NCBI RefSeq assembly: GCF_000980885.2
Contig: NZ_LBDA02000058.1
Coordinates: 1 to 64,000, forward strand
Origin: Streptomyces malaysiense
GTDB lineage: Bacteria > Actinomycetota > Actinomycetes > Streptomycetales > Streptomycetaceae
Reading direction: 5' to 3'
DNA length: 64,000 nucleotides
A model generated the notes under the pieces. It did not search any database and was not told where the DNA came from. It worked only from the letters and a program-made list of their open reading frames with translations. A program made the position numbers and the translations under genes. Below, in pieces: positions 53,531 through 61,724 of the stretch. Numbering within the stretch: the stretch's first letter is position 1; the number at the start of each line of letters is the position of its first letter.

Positions 53531-54547
53531 TCAGCGCTCGCTGTCCAGGTGTGCCATCTGCGCGCTCGGGTACCGGTCACCGGCCGCCGCGTCCGCGGGT
53601 ACGGCCTCCTCGATCGCCGCCAGGTCGGCCGCGTCCAGCGTCATGTCGAGGGCGCCGAGCGCCTCGGTCAGCCGCTGCCGGGTGCGGGCGCCGACCAGCG
53701 GCACGATGTCCTCACCGCGCGACAGCACCCAGGCGATGGCGGTCTGCGCCACGGTGGCGCCCTTGCGCTCGGCGATCTCGCGCAGCGCGTCGACCAGGTC
53801 CAGGTTGTGCTGGAGGTTCTCGCCCTGGAAGCGGGGCGAGTGGGCGCGGAAGTCGTTGGCCGCGAGCTGCCGGTCCCGGGTGAAGTGGCCGGAGATCAGA
53901 CCCCGGGAGAGCACGCCGTAGGCGGTGATGCCGATGCCCAGTTCGCGGGTGGTCGGCAGGATGTCCCGCTCGATGCCCCGGGAGATGAGCGAGTACTCGA
54001 TCTGGAGGTCGCAGACCGGCGCGGTGGCGGCGGCCCGGCGGATCGTCTCGGCGCCGACCTCGCTGAGGCCGACGTGGCGGACGTACCCCTTCTCGATCAG
54101 TTCGGCGATGGCGCCGACGGTCTCCTCGATCGGGACGTCCGGGTCGAGGCGGGCGATCCGGTAGACGTCGATGTGGTCGACGCCCAGTCGCTGGAGGGAG
54201 TAGGCGGCGAAGTTCTTCACGGCGGCGGGCCGGCCGTCGTAGCCGCTCCAGTTGCCCTCCGGGTCGCGCAGGGCGCCGAACTTCACGCTGACCAGGGCCT
54301 GTTCGCGCAGCGCGGCGGGCGCGGTGCGCAGGGCCTCGCCGATCAGCATCTCGTTGTGCCCCATGGCGTAGAAGTCGCCGGTGTCCAGCAGGGTCACGCC
54401 CGCCTCCAGGGCGGCGTGGACGGTCGCGACGGACTCGGCGCGGTCGGCGTCCCCGTACAGAGCGGACATGCCCATGCAGCCGAGGCCGAGGGCGGAGACC
54501 CGGGGGCCGGTGGTGCCGAGGTTTCGGGTGTGCGGTGTCGTCGTCAT
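53531..54547 (-). CDS. Aldo/keto reductase
   Basis: A 338-residue NADPH-dependent oxidoreductase. Catalytic residues are visible: Asp in TLLDTGDFYAMGHNEMLIGE, Tyr in the same stretch, and Lys in ALVSVKFGALRDPEGNW. The C-terminal cofactor-binding region is GLISGHFTRDRQLAANDFRA and VPLVGARTRQRLTEALGALD. The family reduces aldehydes and ketones; the substrate is unknown. It is the first gene of an operon with the TetR gene and is preceded by a large operator. Confidence 0.92.
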   Translation of the reverse strand: MTTTPHTRNLGTTGPRVSALGLGCMGMSALYGDADRAESVATVHAALEAGVTLLDTGDFYAMGHNEMLIGEALRTAPAALREQALVSVKFGALRDPEGNWSGYDGRPAAVKNFAAYSLQRLGVDHIDVYRIARLDPDVPIEETVGAIAELIEKGYVRHVGLSEVGAETIRRAAATAPVCDLQIEYSLISRGIERDILPTTRELGIGITAYGVLSRGLISGHFTRDRQLAANDFRAHSPRFQGENLQHNLDLVDALREIAERKGATVAQTAIAWVLSRGEDIVPLVGARTRQRLTEALGALDMTLDAADLAAIEEAVPADAAAGDRYPSAQMAHLDSER

Positions 54548-54562
54548 GCATCCAGCATGGCA

Positions 54563-54598
54563 TGACAGCTGACAGATTTCAATATTTGTCAGCTGTCA
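54563..54598. promoter_or_regulatory. Operator of the aldo/keto reductase-TetR operon
   Basis: Perfect 12-bp inverted repeat: TGACAGCTGACA (54563-54574) and TGTCAGCTGTCA (54587-54598), separated by 12 AT-rich bases. Each arm contains CAGCTG. It starts 16 bases upstream of the reductase ATG, overlapping the expected promoter, and is the sort of site a TetR dimer pair binds. The TetR product of the same operon is the obvious ligand. Confidence 0.75.
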
Positions 54599-54725
54599 CT
54601 CGAACCCCCTCGCGGGCCAGTACGTCATGCACATGACATGTTCTGCCGACGGCGCGGCGCCGTGGAGGACGGCATGCAACGTCGGGTCGCCGCAAGGCCG
54701 TTGAGGTGCCGCCGGCACGAAAGCG

Positions 54726-54764
54726 CCCGCCCACCGGCCGACGGGATCGGCTGGTGGGCGGGCG
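54726..54764 (-). terminator. Terminator of glyS
   Basis: 17-bp arms with one mismatch (GCCCGCCCACCGGCCGA and its complement) and a 5-base loop, 52 bases beyond the glyS stop, followed on the minus strand by CGCTTTC. Confidence 0.7.
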
Positions 54765-54815
54765 TGGGCCGGGAATCCGGGGGCGGAGCCCCCGGGGCGG
54801 CGACGGGGGCCGGGG

Positions 54816-56198
54816 TCAGCAGCCCAGCAGACGCTGGCCCAGGTAGCCCTCGATCTGGTCGAGGGACACGCGCTCCTGCTTCATCGTGTCGCGCTCGCGC
54901 ACGGTGACCGCGTTGTCCTCGAGGGTGTCGAAGTCGACGGTCACGCAGAACGGCGTGCCGATCTCGTCCTGACGGCGGTAGCGGCGGCCGATGGCGCCCG
55001 CGTCGTCGAAGTCGATGTTCCAGTTCTGCCGCAGCGCCTGCGCGAGGCCCTTGGCCTTCGGCGACAGCTCGGGGTTGCGGGACAGCGGCAGCACGGCCAC
55101 CTTCACCGGGGCGAGACGGTGGTCGAGGCGCAGCACCGTGCGCTTCTCCATCTTGCCCTTGGCGTTGGGCGCCTCGTCCTCGACGTACGCGTCGAGCAGG
55201 AAGGCCAGCATGGTGCGGCCGACACCCGCCGCCGGCTCGATGACGTACGGCGTCCAGCGCTCCCCGGCCTCCTGGTCGAAGTAGGAGAGGTCCTGGCCGG
55301 ATGCCTTGGAGTGCGCGCCGAGGTCGTAGTCCGTGCGGTTGGCGACGCCCTCCAGCTCGCCCCACTCACTGCCACCGAACTGGAAGCGGTACTCGATGTC
55401 CGCGGTCCGCTTCGAGTAGTGGGAGAGCTTCTCCTTCGGGTGCTCGTACCAGCGCATGTTCTCGGTGCGCAGGCCGAGGCCCGTGTACCAGTTCCAGCGC
55501 TGCTCCATCCAGTATTCCTGCCACTGCTCGTCCTCGCCCGGCTTGACGAAGAACTCCATCTCCATCTGCTCGAACTCACGGGTGCGGAAGATGAAGTTGC
55601 CCGGCGTGATCTCGTTGCGGAACGACTTGCCCATCTGGGCGATGCCGAACGGCGGCTTGCGGCGCGAAGTGGTCTGCACCTGGGCGAAGTTGGTGAAGAT
55701 GCCCTGGGCGGTCTCGGGGCGCAGGTAGGCGACCGAGCCGGAGTCCTGGGTGGGGCCGAGGTGCGTCGACAGCAGGCCGGAGAACTGCTTGGGCTCGGTG
55801 AACTGGCCCTTGTTGCCGCAGTTCGGGCAGTTGATGTCGGCCAGGCCGTTCGCCGGGGCGTGGCCCTTCTTCTCCTCGTAGGACTCTTCGAGGTGGTCGG
55901 CACGGAACCGCTTGTGGCACGCGGTGCACTCGGTCAGCGGGTCCGTGAAGGTGGCGACGTGGCCGGACGCGACCCAGACCTCGGGGGCCAGGATGACGGA
56001 CGAGTCGATACCGACCACGTCCTCGCGGGACGTCACCATGTAGCGCCACCACTGGCGCTTGATGTTCTCCTTGAGCTCGACACCCAGCGGTCCGTAGTCC
56101 CAGGCGGCACGCTGACCGCCGTAGATCTCACTGCACGGGAAAACGAAGCCACGGCGCTTGCTCAGGCTGACGATGGTGTCGATCTTGTCGGCGGCCAC
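54816..56198 (-). CDS. glyS: Glycyl-tRNA synthetase (single-chain type)
   Basis: A 460-residue class II synthetase, homodimeric type. The N terminus has GGQRAAWDYGPLGVELKENI. A zinc-like insertion is CTACHKRFRADHLE and NCPNCGNKGQF. Motif 2 lies in GKSFRNEITPGNFIFRTREF. Motif 3 is EPAAGVGRTMLAFLLDAY. It charges tRNA-Gly with glycine. The frame is open to 56339, but the GTG at 56198 (VAADKIDTIVSLSKRRG) is the natural start, with GAGAG upstream. It is divergent from znuA. Confidence 0.96.
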   Translation of the reverse strand: MAADKIDTIVSLSKRRGFVFPCSEIYGGQRAAWDYGPLGVELKENIKRQWWRYMVTSREDVVGIDSSVILAPEVWVASGHVATFTDPLTECTACHKRFRADHLEESYEEKKGHAPANGLADINCPNCGNKGQFTEPKQFSGLLSTHLGPTQDSGSVAYLRPETAQGIFTNFAQVQTTSRRKPPFGIAQMGKSFRNEITPGNFIFRTREFEQMEMEFFVKPGEDEQWQEYWMEQRWNWYTGLGLRTENMRWYEHPKEKLSHYSKRTADIEYRFQFGGSEWGELEGVANRTDYDLGAHSKASGQDLSYFDQEAGERWTPYVIEPAAGVGRTMLAFLLDAYVEDEAPNAKGKMEKRTVLRLDHRLAPVKVAVLPLSRNPELSPKAKGLAQALRQNWNIDFDDAGAIGRRYRRQDEIGTPFCVTVDFDTLEDNAVTVRERDTMKQERVSLDQIEGYLGQRLLGC

Positions 56199-56322
56199 GG
56201 TGCTCTCTTCATTACGACGACGGGCGTTGAAGCGAGATGCTTCCAGCGAATGCTTCAGGTTACCGGCGCATGCTCCCCCACGACCAAATCGGCCCCTGTC
56301 CACGGGCATCCCGAGGGCGTTG

Positions 56323-56328
56323 TTGACA
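56323..56328 (+). promoter_or_regulatory. znuA -35 element
   Basis: TTGACA at 56323-56328, 18 bases from GAAAAT (56347-56352), a fair -10. Transcription would begin at about 56360, the A of the znuA ATG, so the mRNA is probably leaderless. No ribosome site precedes that ATG. Confidence 0.5.
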
Positions 56329-56338
56329 ACGGTTTCCA
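56324..56338. promoter_or_regulatory. Zur box 1 upstream of znuA
   Basis: TGACAACGGTTTCCA, an imperfect 7-1-7 palindrome matching the Streptomyces Zur site form TGNNAAN...TNNCA (5 of 7 arm positions symmetric). It overlaps the -35 element. Confidence 0.6.
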
Positions 56339-56345
56339 TTTTTGT

Positions 56346-56360
56346 TGAAAATGACTGTCA
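56346..56360. promoter_or_regulatory. Zur box 2 upstream of znuA
   Basis: TGAAAATGACTGTCA, close to the Zur consensus TGAAAATNATTTTCA. Its centre is 22 bases from box 1, about two helix turns, and it overlaps the -10 and the start. Zur with zinc would block transcription here. Confidence 0.7.
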
Positions 56361-57319
56361 TGAACATACGTGGACGCCTCATACCCGTCGCCGCCCTGAC
56401 CGCCGTCACCGCCCTCGGTCTCGGCACGCTCTCCGGCTGCTCCGGGAGTGACACCGCGGCGAGGGCCGACGGCAGGCTCGACGTCATCGCGTCCTTCTAT
56501 CCGATGTCCTTCCTCGCCGAGCGGATCGGCGGCGACCACGTCCACGTCACCAGTCTCACCACACCCGGCCAGGAGCCGCACGACCTGGAGATCAGCCCCA
56601 AGCAGATCGCCGCGATCGACGACGCCGACGCCGTCCTCTACCTCAAGAACCTCCAGCCCTCGGTGGACGCCGCGGTCGCGCAGTCCTCGGTGCGGACGAA
56701 GGTCGACGCCGGCTCCCTGGTCTCCCTGGAGGCGCACGGCAACGAGGTCGGCGGGCACGCCGCCGCGCACGACACCACCAAGGGCGAGGAGTCCGCGGGC
56801 AAGGACCCGCACATCTGGCTCGACCCGGTGCGCTACGCGCAGGTCGCACAGGGCGTCGGCAAGGCCCTGGAGAAGGCCGACCCCAAGCACGCGGCCGCCT
56901 ACGAGAAGAACACCGCGGCCCTGGTCAAGCAGTTGAACGACCTGGACCAACGCTTCCGCACCGGTCTCGCGCACACCAGGTCCAAGGTCTTCATCACCAC
57001 CCACGCGGCCTTCGGCTACCTCGCCGAGCGCTACGGGCTCACCGAGGAGGCGATCAACGGCCTCGACCCCGAGTCGGAGCCGAGCGCCGCGCGGGTGCGG
57101 GACCTGGAGCGGATGGCGAGGGCCGACCACGTCTCGACCGTCTTCTACGAGACGCTCGTCAGCGACAAGACCGCGAAGACCATCGCGCACGACGCGCACC
57201 TGAGGACCGACGTCCTCGACCCCATCGAGGGGATCACCGCCGAGTCCCGCGGCAAGGACTACTTCTCCGTCCAGAACGCCAACCTCAAGGCGCTCCAGCA
57301 GGCGCTGGGCACCAAGTGA
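56360..57319 (+). CDS. znuA: Zinc-binding lipoprotein of ABC transporter
   Basis: A 319-residue cluster 9 (A-1) metal-binding protein. The N terminus ends in a lipobox (LGTLSGC). Metal ligands are expected at His in TPGQEPHDLEIS, His in KDPHIWLDPV, His in FITTHAAFGYLAERYGL and an acidic residue near SDKTAKTIAHD. A short His-bearing loop (GGHAAAHDTTKGEE) is the usual zinc loop, although less His-rich than in many ZnuA. The ATG at 56360 is chosen over in-frame 56342 and 56351 because the first overlaps the Zur box and the second would extend the signal. It heads znuACB. Confidence 0.93.
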   Translation: MNIRGRLIPVAALTAVTALGLGTLSGCSGSDTAARADGRLDVIASFYPMSFLAERIGGDHVHVTSLTTPGQEPHDLEISPKQIAAIDDADAVLYLKNLQPSVDAAVAQSSVRTKVDAGSLVSLEAHGNEVGGHAAAHDTTKGEESAGKDPHIWLDPVRYAQVAQGVGKALEKADPKHAAAYEKNTAALVKQLNDLDQRFRTGLAHTRSKVFITTHAAFGYLAERYGLTEEAINGLDPESEPSAARVRDLERMARADHVSTVFYETLVSDKTAKTIAHDAHLRTDVLDPIEGITAESRGKDYFSVQNANLKALQQALGTK

Positions 57320-57330
57320 CAGGAGTCAGC

Positions 57331-58104
57331 ATGGAGACACACGGCGAGCCCGTCATATCCCTGCGCGGCGTACGGGCCGACCTCGGCGGCCGACCGGTCC
57401 TGCGCGGCATCGACCTGGCCGTCGGGCAGGGCGAGGTCGTCGCCCTCCTCGGCGCCAACGGCTCCGGCAAGTCCACGGCGATCCGTACGGTCATCGGCCA
57501 GGTGCCGGTCGCCGACGGCGGTATCGAACTGTTCGGCACCCCCCGGCGCGCCTTCCGCGGCTGGGCCCGCGTGGGCTATGTGCCGCAGCGCACCACGGCC
57601 GGGGGCGGCGTCCCGGCGACGGTCGCCGAGATCGTCTCCTCCGGCCGTCTCGCCCGCACCCGTTTCGGCCTCTTCCGCAAGGACGACCGGGACGCCGTGC
57701 GGGACGCCCTGGAGCAGGTCGGCATGGCGGACCGCGCCAAGGACTCGGTGAACGCCCTGTCGGGTGGCCAGCACCAGCGCGTGCTGATCGCCCGCGCGCT
57801 CGTCGCCCGTCCCGAACTGCTGATCATGGACGAGCCGATGGCCGGCGTCGACCTGGTCAGCCAGGAGATCCTGGCCCGGACGCTGAGGACCCAGGTGGAG
57901 GCGGGTACGACGGTCCTGCTCGTGCTGCACGAACTGGGCCCCCTGGAGCCGCTGATCGACCGCGCGGTCGTGCTGCGCGACGGCTGCGTGGTGCACGACG
58001 GACCGCCCCCGAGAGCCGCGGCCGGCACTCTCCGGCCCGGCCACGACCACGTACATCCCCATGCCGGGGCCACCGAACCGATCCGCACGGGACTGCTGAG
58101 CTGA
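57331..58104 (+). CDS. znuC: Zinc ABC transporter ATPase
   Basis: A 257-residue ATPase. Walker A is GANGSGKST, the signature ALSGGQHQRVLIARALV, Walker B LLIMDEPMAGVD, and the switch His is in VLHELG. The C terminus has four His (HDHVHPHAG). The ATG at 57331 follows CAGGAG; an in-frame GTG at 57316 overlaps the znuA stop. It overlaps znuB by one base (TGATG). Confidence 0.94.
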   Translation: METHGEPVISLRGVRADLGGRPVLRGIDLAVGQGEVVALLGANGSGKSTAIRTVIGQVPVADGGIELFGTPRRAFRGWARVGYVPQRTTAGGGVPATVAEIVSSGRLARTRFGLFRKDDRDAVRDALEQVGMADRAKDSVNALSGGQHQRVLIARALVARPELLIMDEPMAGVDLVSQEILARTLRTQVEAGTTVLLVLHELGPLEPLIDRAVVLRDGCVVHDGPPPRAAAGTLRPGHDHVHPHAGATEPIRTGLLS

Positions 58105-59006
58105 TGGACTTCCTGAACTACGCCTTCATGCAGCGGGCCCTGCTCGCCGCCGTCCTGGTCGGCGTCACCGCCCCCGCCATCGGCATCTACCTGGTCCAGC
58201 GCCGCCAGGCCCTGATGGGCGACGGCATCGGACACGTCGCCATGACCGGCGTCGGCCTCGGCTTCCTGCTGTCCTCCTCCCCGGTCTGGATGGCGACGGC
58301 GGTCTCCGTGCTCGGCGCCCTCCTGATGGAGCTGATCCGCTGGTACGGCAGGACGCGCGGCGACATCGCGCTGGCCATGCTCTTCTACGGCGGCATGGCG
58401 GGCGGCGTGATGTTCATCAACATGGCGCCGACGGGCTCCAACGCCAACCTGATGACCTATCTGTTCGGCTCCCTGTCCACGGTCTCCCCCTCCGACGTCC
58501 TCGCGATCTGCCTGCTGGCCGGGTTCGTGGTGCTGGTCACCCTCGGCCTGCGCCGTCAGTTGTTCGCGGTCAGCCATGACGAGGAGTTCGCGCGGGTGAC
58601 GGGCCTGCCGGTGCGCGCCCTGAACCTGCTGACGGCGGTCACGGCGGCGGTGACGGTGACGGTCGCCATGCGCGTCGTCGGGCTGCTGCTGGTCTCCGCT
58701 CTGATGGTGGTGCCGGTGGCGGCGGCCCAGCAGCTCACCCGCAGCTTCGCCATGACGTTCGCGATCGCGGTGGCGCTCGGCATCACCGTGACCGTCAGCG
58801 GCACGATCGCCTCGTTCTACCAGGACGTGCCGCCCGGCGCGACGATCGTCCTGCTCACCATCGCCGCGTTCGTCGTCCTGACCGCGCTGGCCGCCCGGCT
58901 GGCCCGCCGCCGCGCCCGCGCGGCCGCGGCGGCGGGGTCCGGCCGGAACCCGGCGGAATGCGTGATTCCGGCCGCCCGCGGGACGGAAGAGGAGATCAAC
59001 GCCTGA
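58104..59006 (+). CDS. znuB: Zinc ABC transporter permease
   Basis: A 300-residue ABC-3 family permease with about eight segments. Signatures are RRQALMGDGIGHVAMTGVGL, GLPVRALNLLTAVTAAVTVT and VGLLLVSALMVVPVAAAQQL. It forms the channel for the ZnuAC complex. It is the last gene of the operon, followed 61 bp later by zur, which may be partly co-transcribed. Confidence 0.94.
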   Translation: MDFLNYAFMQRALLAAVLVGVTAPAIGIYLVQRRQALMGDGIGHVAMTGVGLGFLLSSSPVWMATAVSVLGALLMELIRWYGRTRGDIALAMLFYGGMAGGVMFINMAPTGSNANLMTYLFGSLSTVSPSDVLAICLLAGFVVLVTLGLRRQLFAVSHDEEFARVTGLPVRALNLLTAVTAAVTVTVAMRVVGLLLVSALMVVPVAAAQQLTRSFAMTFAIAVALGITVTVSGTIASFYQDVPPGATIVLLTIAAFVVLTALAARLARRRARAAAAAGSGRNPAECVIPAARGTEEEINA

Positions 59007-59067
59007 CCTCGGGGGCACCGGGCTGGCACAATGGCCCGGGTCAGGGGTGAGAAGTGAGGAGGCAGCA

Positions 59068-59484
59068 GTGACGACCGCTGGACCGCCCGTGAAGGGCCGC
59101 GCGACCCGTCAGCGGGCAGCTGTGGCGGCCGCGCTGGACGAGGTCGACGAGTTCCGCAGCGCGCAGGAGCTCCACGACATGCTCAAACACAAGGGCGACT
59201 CCGTCGGGCTCACCACCGTCTACCGCACGCTCCAGTCCCTCGCCGACGCCGGCGAGGTCGACGTGCTGCGCACGTCCGAGGGCGAGTCCGTCTACCGCCG
59301 CTGCTCGACCGGCGAGCACCACCACCATCTCGTCTGCCGCGGCTGCGGCAAGGCGGTGGAGGTGGAGGGCCCGGCCGTGGAGAGGTGGGCGGAGGCGATC
59401 GCGGCGGAGCACGGCTACGTCAACGTGGCGCACACCGTGGAGATCTTCGGTACGTGCGCGGAGTGCGCCACGCGCAGCGACTGA
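59068..59484 (+). CDS. zur: Zinc uptake regulator Zur (Fur family)
   Basis: A 138-residue zinc-sensing repressor. The winged helix is VGLTTVYRTLQSLADAGEVD. The regulatory zinc site is around EGESVYRRCSTGEHHHHLVC (His-rich). The structural site is CRGCG near residue 85 and CAEC near the C terminus, two CxxC pairs. The sequence closely follows S. coelicolor Zur. The GTG at 59068 follows GAGGAGG; a longer frame from 59047 has no support. It represses znuACB through the boxes at 56324-56360. Confidence 0.95.
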   Translation: MTTAGPPVKGRATRQRAAVAAALDEVDEFRSAQELHDMLKHKGDSVGLTTVYRTLQSLADAGEVDVLRTSEGESVYRRCSTGEHHHHLVCRGCGKAVEVEGPAVERWAEAIAAEHGYVNVAHTVEIFGTCAECATRSD

Positions 59485-59493
59485 GAAAAGCCC

Positions 59494-60324
59494 TCAGTCG
59501 TCACCCTCCGCCGCCAGCAGCTCCTCGTTCGGGATGGCGCCGCCGAACCGCCGGTCGCGGGAGGCGAATTCCACGCACGCCCGCCACAGGTCGCGCCGGT
59601 CGAAGTCCGGCCACAGCACGTCCTGGAAGACCAGCTCGGCGTAGGCGCTCTGCCAGAGCAGGTAGTTGGACGTCCGCTGTTCCCCGCTGGGCCGCAGGAA
59701 CATGTCGACGTCCGGCATGTCCGGGTAGTACAGGTACTTCTGGATCGTCTTCTCGGACACCTTCGACGGGTCCAGCCGCCCGGCCCGCACATCCTCCGCC
59801 AACGCCTTCGCCGCGTCGGCGAGTTCGGCCCGGCCGCCGTAGTTCATGCAGAAGTACAGGGTGAGCCGGTCGTTGTCCTTGGTCTGCTCCTGCGCGACCT
59901 GCAGCTCCTTGGCGACCGACTTCCACAGCCGGGGCATCCGCCCGGCCCAGCGCACCCGCACGCCCAGCGCGTCCAGCTGGTCCCGGCTCTTGCGGATGAA
60001 GTCGCGGTTGAAGTTCATGAGGAAGCGCACCTCCTCGGGGGAGCGCTTCCAGTTCTCGGTGGAGAAGGCGTACAGCGAGATGTTGCGCACGCCCATCTCG
60101 ATCGCCCCCTGGAGCACGTCGAGCACCTGCTCGGCGCCGACCTTGTGCCCCTCGGTCCGCGGCAGCCCCCGCTCCTTGGCCCACCGCCCGTTGCCGTCCA
60201 TGACGATCGCCACGTGGTTCGGGACCAGCTCACCGGGCAGCTTCGGCGGACGGGCACCGGAGGGGTGCGGCTCCGGCGCCGTGTACTCGCGCCGCTGGCG
60301 CCCCAGGATCCCGCGTACCACCAT
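59494..60324 (-). CDS. uppS: Isoprenyl transferase (undecaprenyl diphosphate synthase family)
   Basis: A 276-residue cis-prenyltransferase supplying the lipid carrier for peptidoglycan. The diphosphate site is VAIVMDGNGRWAKERGLPRT. Others are SLYAFSTENWKRSPEEVRFL and DMFLRPSGEQRTSNYLLWQS. Streptomyces have two homologues, so exact chain length is uncertain. The start ATG gives MVVRGILGRQRREYT. It follows recO on the same strand by 49 bp and is convergent with zur. Confidence 0.94.
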   Translation of the reverse strand: MVVRGILGRQRREYTAPEPHPSGARPPKLPGELVPNHVAIVMDGNGRWAKERGLPRTEGHKVGAEQVLDVLQGAIEMGVRNISLYAFSTENWKRSPEEVRFLMNFNRDFIRKSRDQLDALGVRVRWAGRMPRLWKSVAKELQVAQEQTKDNDRLTLYFCMNYGGRAELADAAKALAEDVRAGRLDPSKVSEKTIQKYLYYPDMPDVDMFLRPSGEQRTSNYLLWQSAYAELVFQDVLWPDFDRRDLWRACVEFASRDRRFGGAIPNEELLAAEGDD

Positions 60325-60350
60325 GTGCTCCGACTCCCTCTACGACTTCT

Positions 60351-60373
60351 CCGGGCCGGTTCCCCGGGCCCGG
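60351..60373 (-). terminator. Weak hairpin between recO and uppS
   Basis: 7-bp arms CCGGGCC / GGCCCGG with a 9-base loop, directly after the recO stop. It may attenuate rather than end transcription, since uppS follows. Confidence 0.4.
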
Positions 60374-61123
60374 CTAGGACTTTTCCACGTACCGCAGCGA
60401 CCGCAGCCCGCGTTCCAGATGCCAGTGCAGATAGGCGGAGACCAGCCCACTGCCCTCCCGGACGAACCGCGCCTCGCAGGCGTCCGCCGTCTCCCAGTCT
60501 CCCGTAAGCAGCGCGCCCAGCAGTACCAGGGTCCCCGGGGACGGCACGACGCTGCCGGGCACCCGGCAGTCGACGCACACGGAGCCGCCGGAGGCGACGG
60601 AGAAGAACCGGTTGGGGCCGGGCATCCCGCACCTGGCGCAGTCACCGAAGCTGGGCGCGTACCCGTTGACGGCGAGCGAGCGCAGCAGGAACGCGTCCAG
60701 CACCAGGTTCGGGGCGTGCTCCCCCCGGGCCAGCGTCCGCAGGGCGCCGACCAGCAGCAGGTACTGCTGCACGGCCGGCTCGCCCTCGTGGTCGGTGAAC
60801 CGCTCGGCGGTCTCCAGCATGGCCGTACCGGCGGTGTAGCGCGCGTAGTCGGTCACGATGCCGCCACCGTACGGCGCGATCGTCTCACTCTGTGTGCACA
60901 GCGGCAGCCCGCGGCCGATCAGTTCGCTGCCGCGCGCGAAGAACTGCACGTCCACGTGGGAGAAGGGCTCCAGCCGGGCCCCGAACTTCGACTTGGTGCG
61001 CCGCACGCCCCGCGCCACGGCCCGGACCCGGCCGTGCCCCCGGGTGAGCAGGGTGATGATCCGGTCCGCCTCGCCCAGCTTCTGGGTGCGCAGCACGATG
61101 CCGTCGTCGCGGAACAGACTCAT
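60374..61123 (-). CDS. recO: DNA repair protein RecO
   Basis: A 249-residue recombination mediator that loads RecA with RecR. The N-terminal OB fold is MSLFRDDGIVLRTQKLGEAD with ARGVRRTKSKFGARLEPFSH. A C4 zinc finger is CARCG (near 155) and CVDCR (near 178). The ATG at 61123 is the natural start; an ATG 6 codons upstream (61141) is possible. It precedes uppS. Confidence 0.94.
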   Translation of the reverse strand: MSLFRDDGIVLRTQKLGEADRIITLLTRGHGRVRAVARGVRRTKSKFGARLEPFSHVDVQFFARGSELIGRGLPLCTQSETIAPYGGGIVTDYARYTAGTAMLETAERFTDHEGEPAVQQYLLLVGALRTLARGEHAPNLVLDAFLLRSLAVNGYAPSFGDCARCGMPGPNRFFSVASGGSVCVDCRVPGSVVPSPGTLVLLGALLTGDWETADACEARFVREGSGLVSAYLHWHLERGLRSLRYVEKS

Positions 61124-61177
61124 GCCCCCATTCTCCCCCATGGGGCCGGCCGGCCGTTGCGCGCGACGGCGGCGCGG

Positions 61178-61396
61178 CTAGAGCACCTCGCCCCGGCTGC
61201 GGGCGTTGGCGTACGCCGTCTCCGCGCGGATCCGCTCGGTGACGGCGGCCGCCCGCACGGCCACCGGATCGGCCTCCCATTCCCGGCCGCCCCCGTACGG
61301 CCGCATCCACACGGCGGCCCCCTCGTACGCCATCACGATCCCGACCCGCCCGGTCTCCGTGTCCACGGCATGGCTCCCGACCGGTGGCAGCGTCAC
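61178..61396 (-). CDS. Small protein, 72 residues, second of an overlapping pair
   Basis: A 72-residue protein starting VTLPPVGSHAVDTETGRVGI. Its middle is predicted beta (GIVMAYEGAAVWMRPYGGGR), its end helical (AVRAAAVTERIRAETAYANA). I recognise the general type (small proteins beside XRE/DUF397 genes in Streptomyces), but no function is known. The GTG at 61396 overlaps the upstream stop by 4 bases and follows GGAG. A longer frame (to 61732) is a shadow. Confidence 0.75.
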   Translation of the reverse strand: MTLPPVGSHAVDTETGRVGIVMAYEGAAVWMRPYGGGREWEADPVAVRAAAVTERIRAETAYANARSRGEVL

Positions 61397-61611
61397 CGCA
61401 CCGCTCCGGCGACCACCCGGGCGAGCCTGCGCGCGACGTCCACGGAACACCCGCCCAATTCCACGTGCGGGCAGGGTTTCTCCCTGGCAATGCTCGCCAG
61501 ATCGATCCGCAGCGAGGGCAACACGACCCCCGCCTTTCCCAACGCCTCCCGCAATTCCCGCACCACGTCGTCCGCCTCTTCGACACAGAGCACGGAGTGC
61601 TTGTCCGCCAT
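61393..61611 (-). CDS. Small protein, 72 residues, first of an overlapping pair
   Basis: A 72-residue protein starting MADKHSVLCVEEADDVVREL, largely helical, with PCPHVELGGCSVDVARRLAR near the end holding two Cys. The ATG at 61611 follows AAGGAAAAC; the frame is open to 61740 with a hydrophobic leader, but that region overlaps the divergent promoter. It is co-translated with the next small gene and divergent from the XRE regulator 113 bp away. Function unknown. Confidence 0.75.
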   Translation of the reverse strand: MADKHSVLCVEEADDVVRELREALGKAGVVLPSLRIDLASIAREKPCPHVELGGCSVDVARRLARVVAGAVR

Positions 61612-61724
61612 CGTCGGTTTTCCTTTCCGGGTTTTCCGCTTCGCACTCCCATGATGACCCTCCGCCTCTACACTCGGCAGCACCCTGAGCACTACAACAA
61701 CAAGAAACATCAAGGGGGTTGGCC

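Noticed and set aside
56199..56359. T-box riboswitch before glyS
   Set aside because: No specifier hairpin or T-box sequence is visible; the space is filled by the znuA promoter and Zur boxes.
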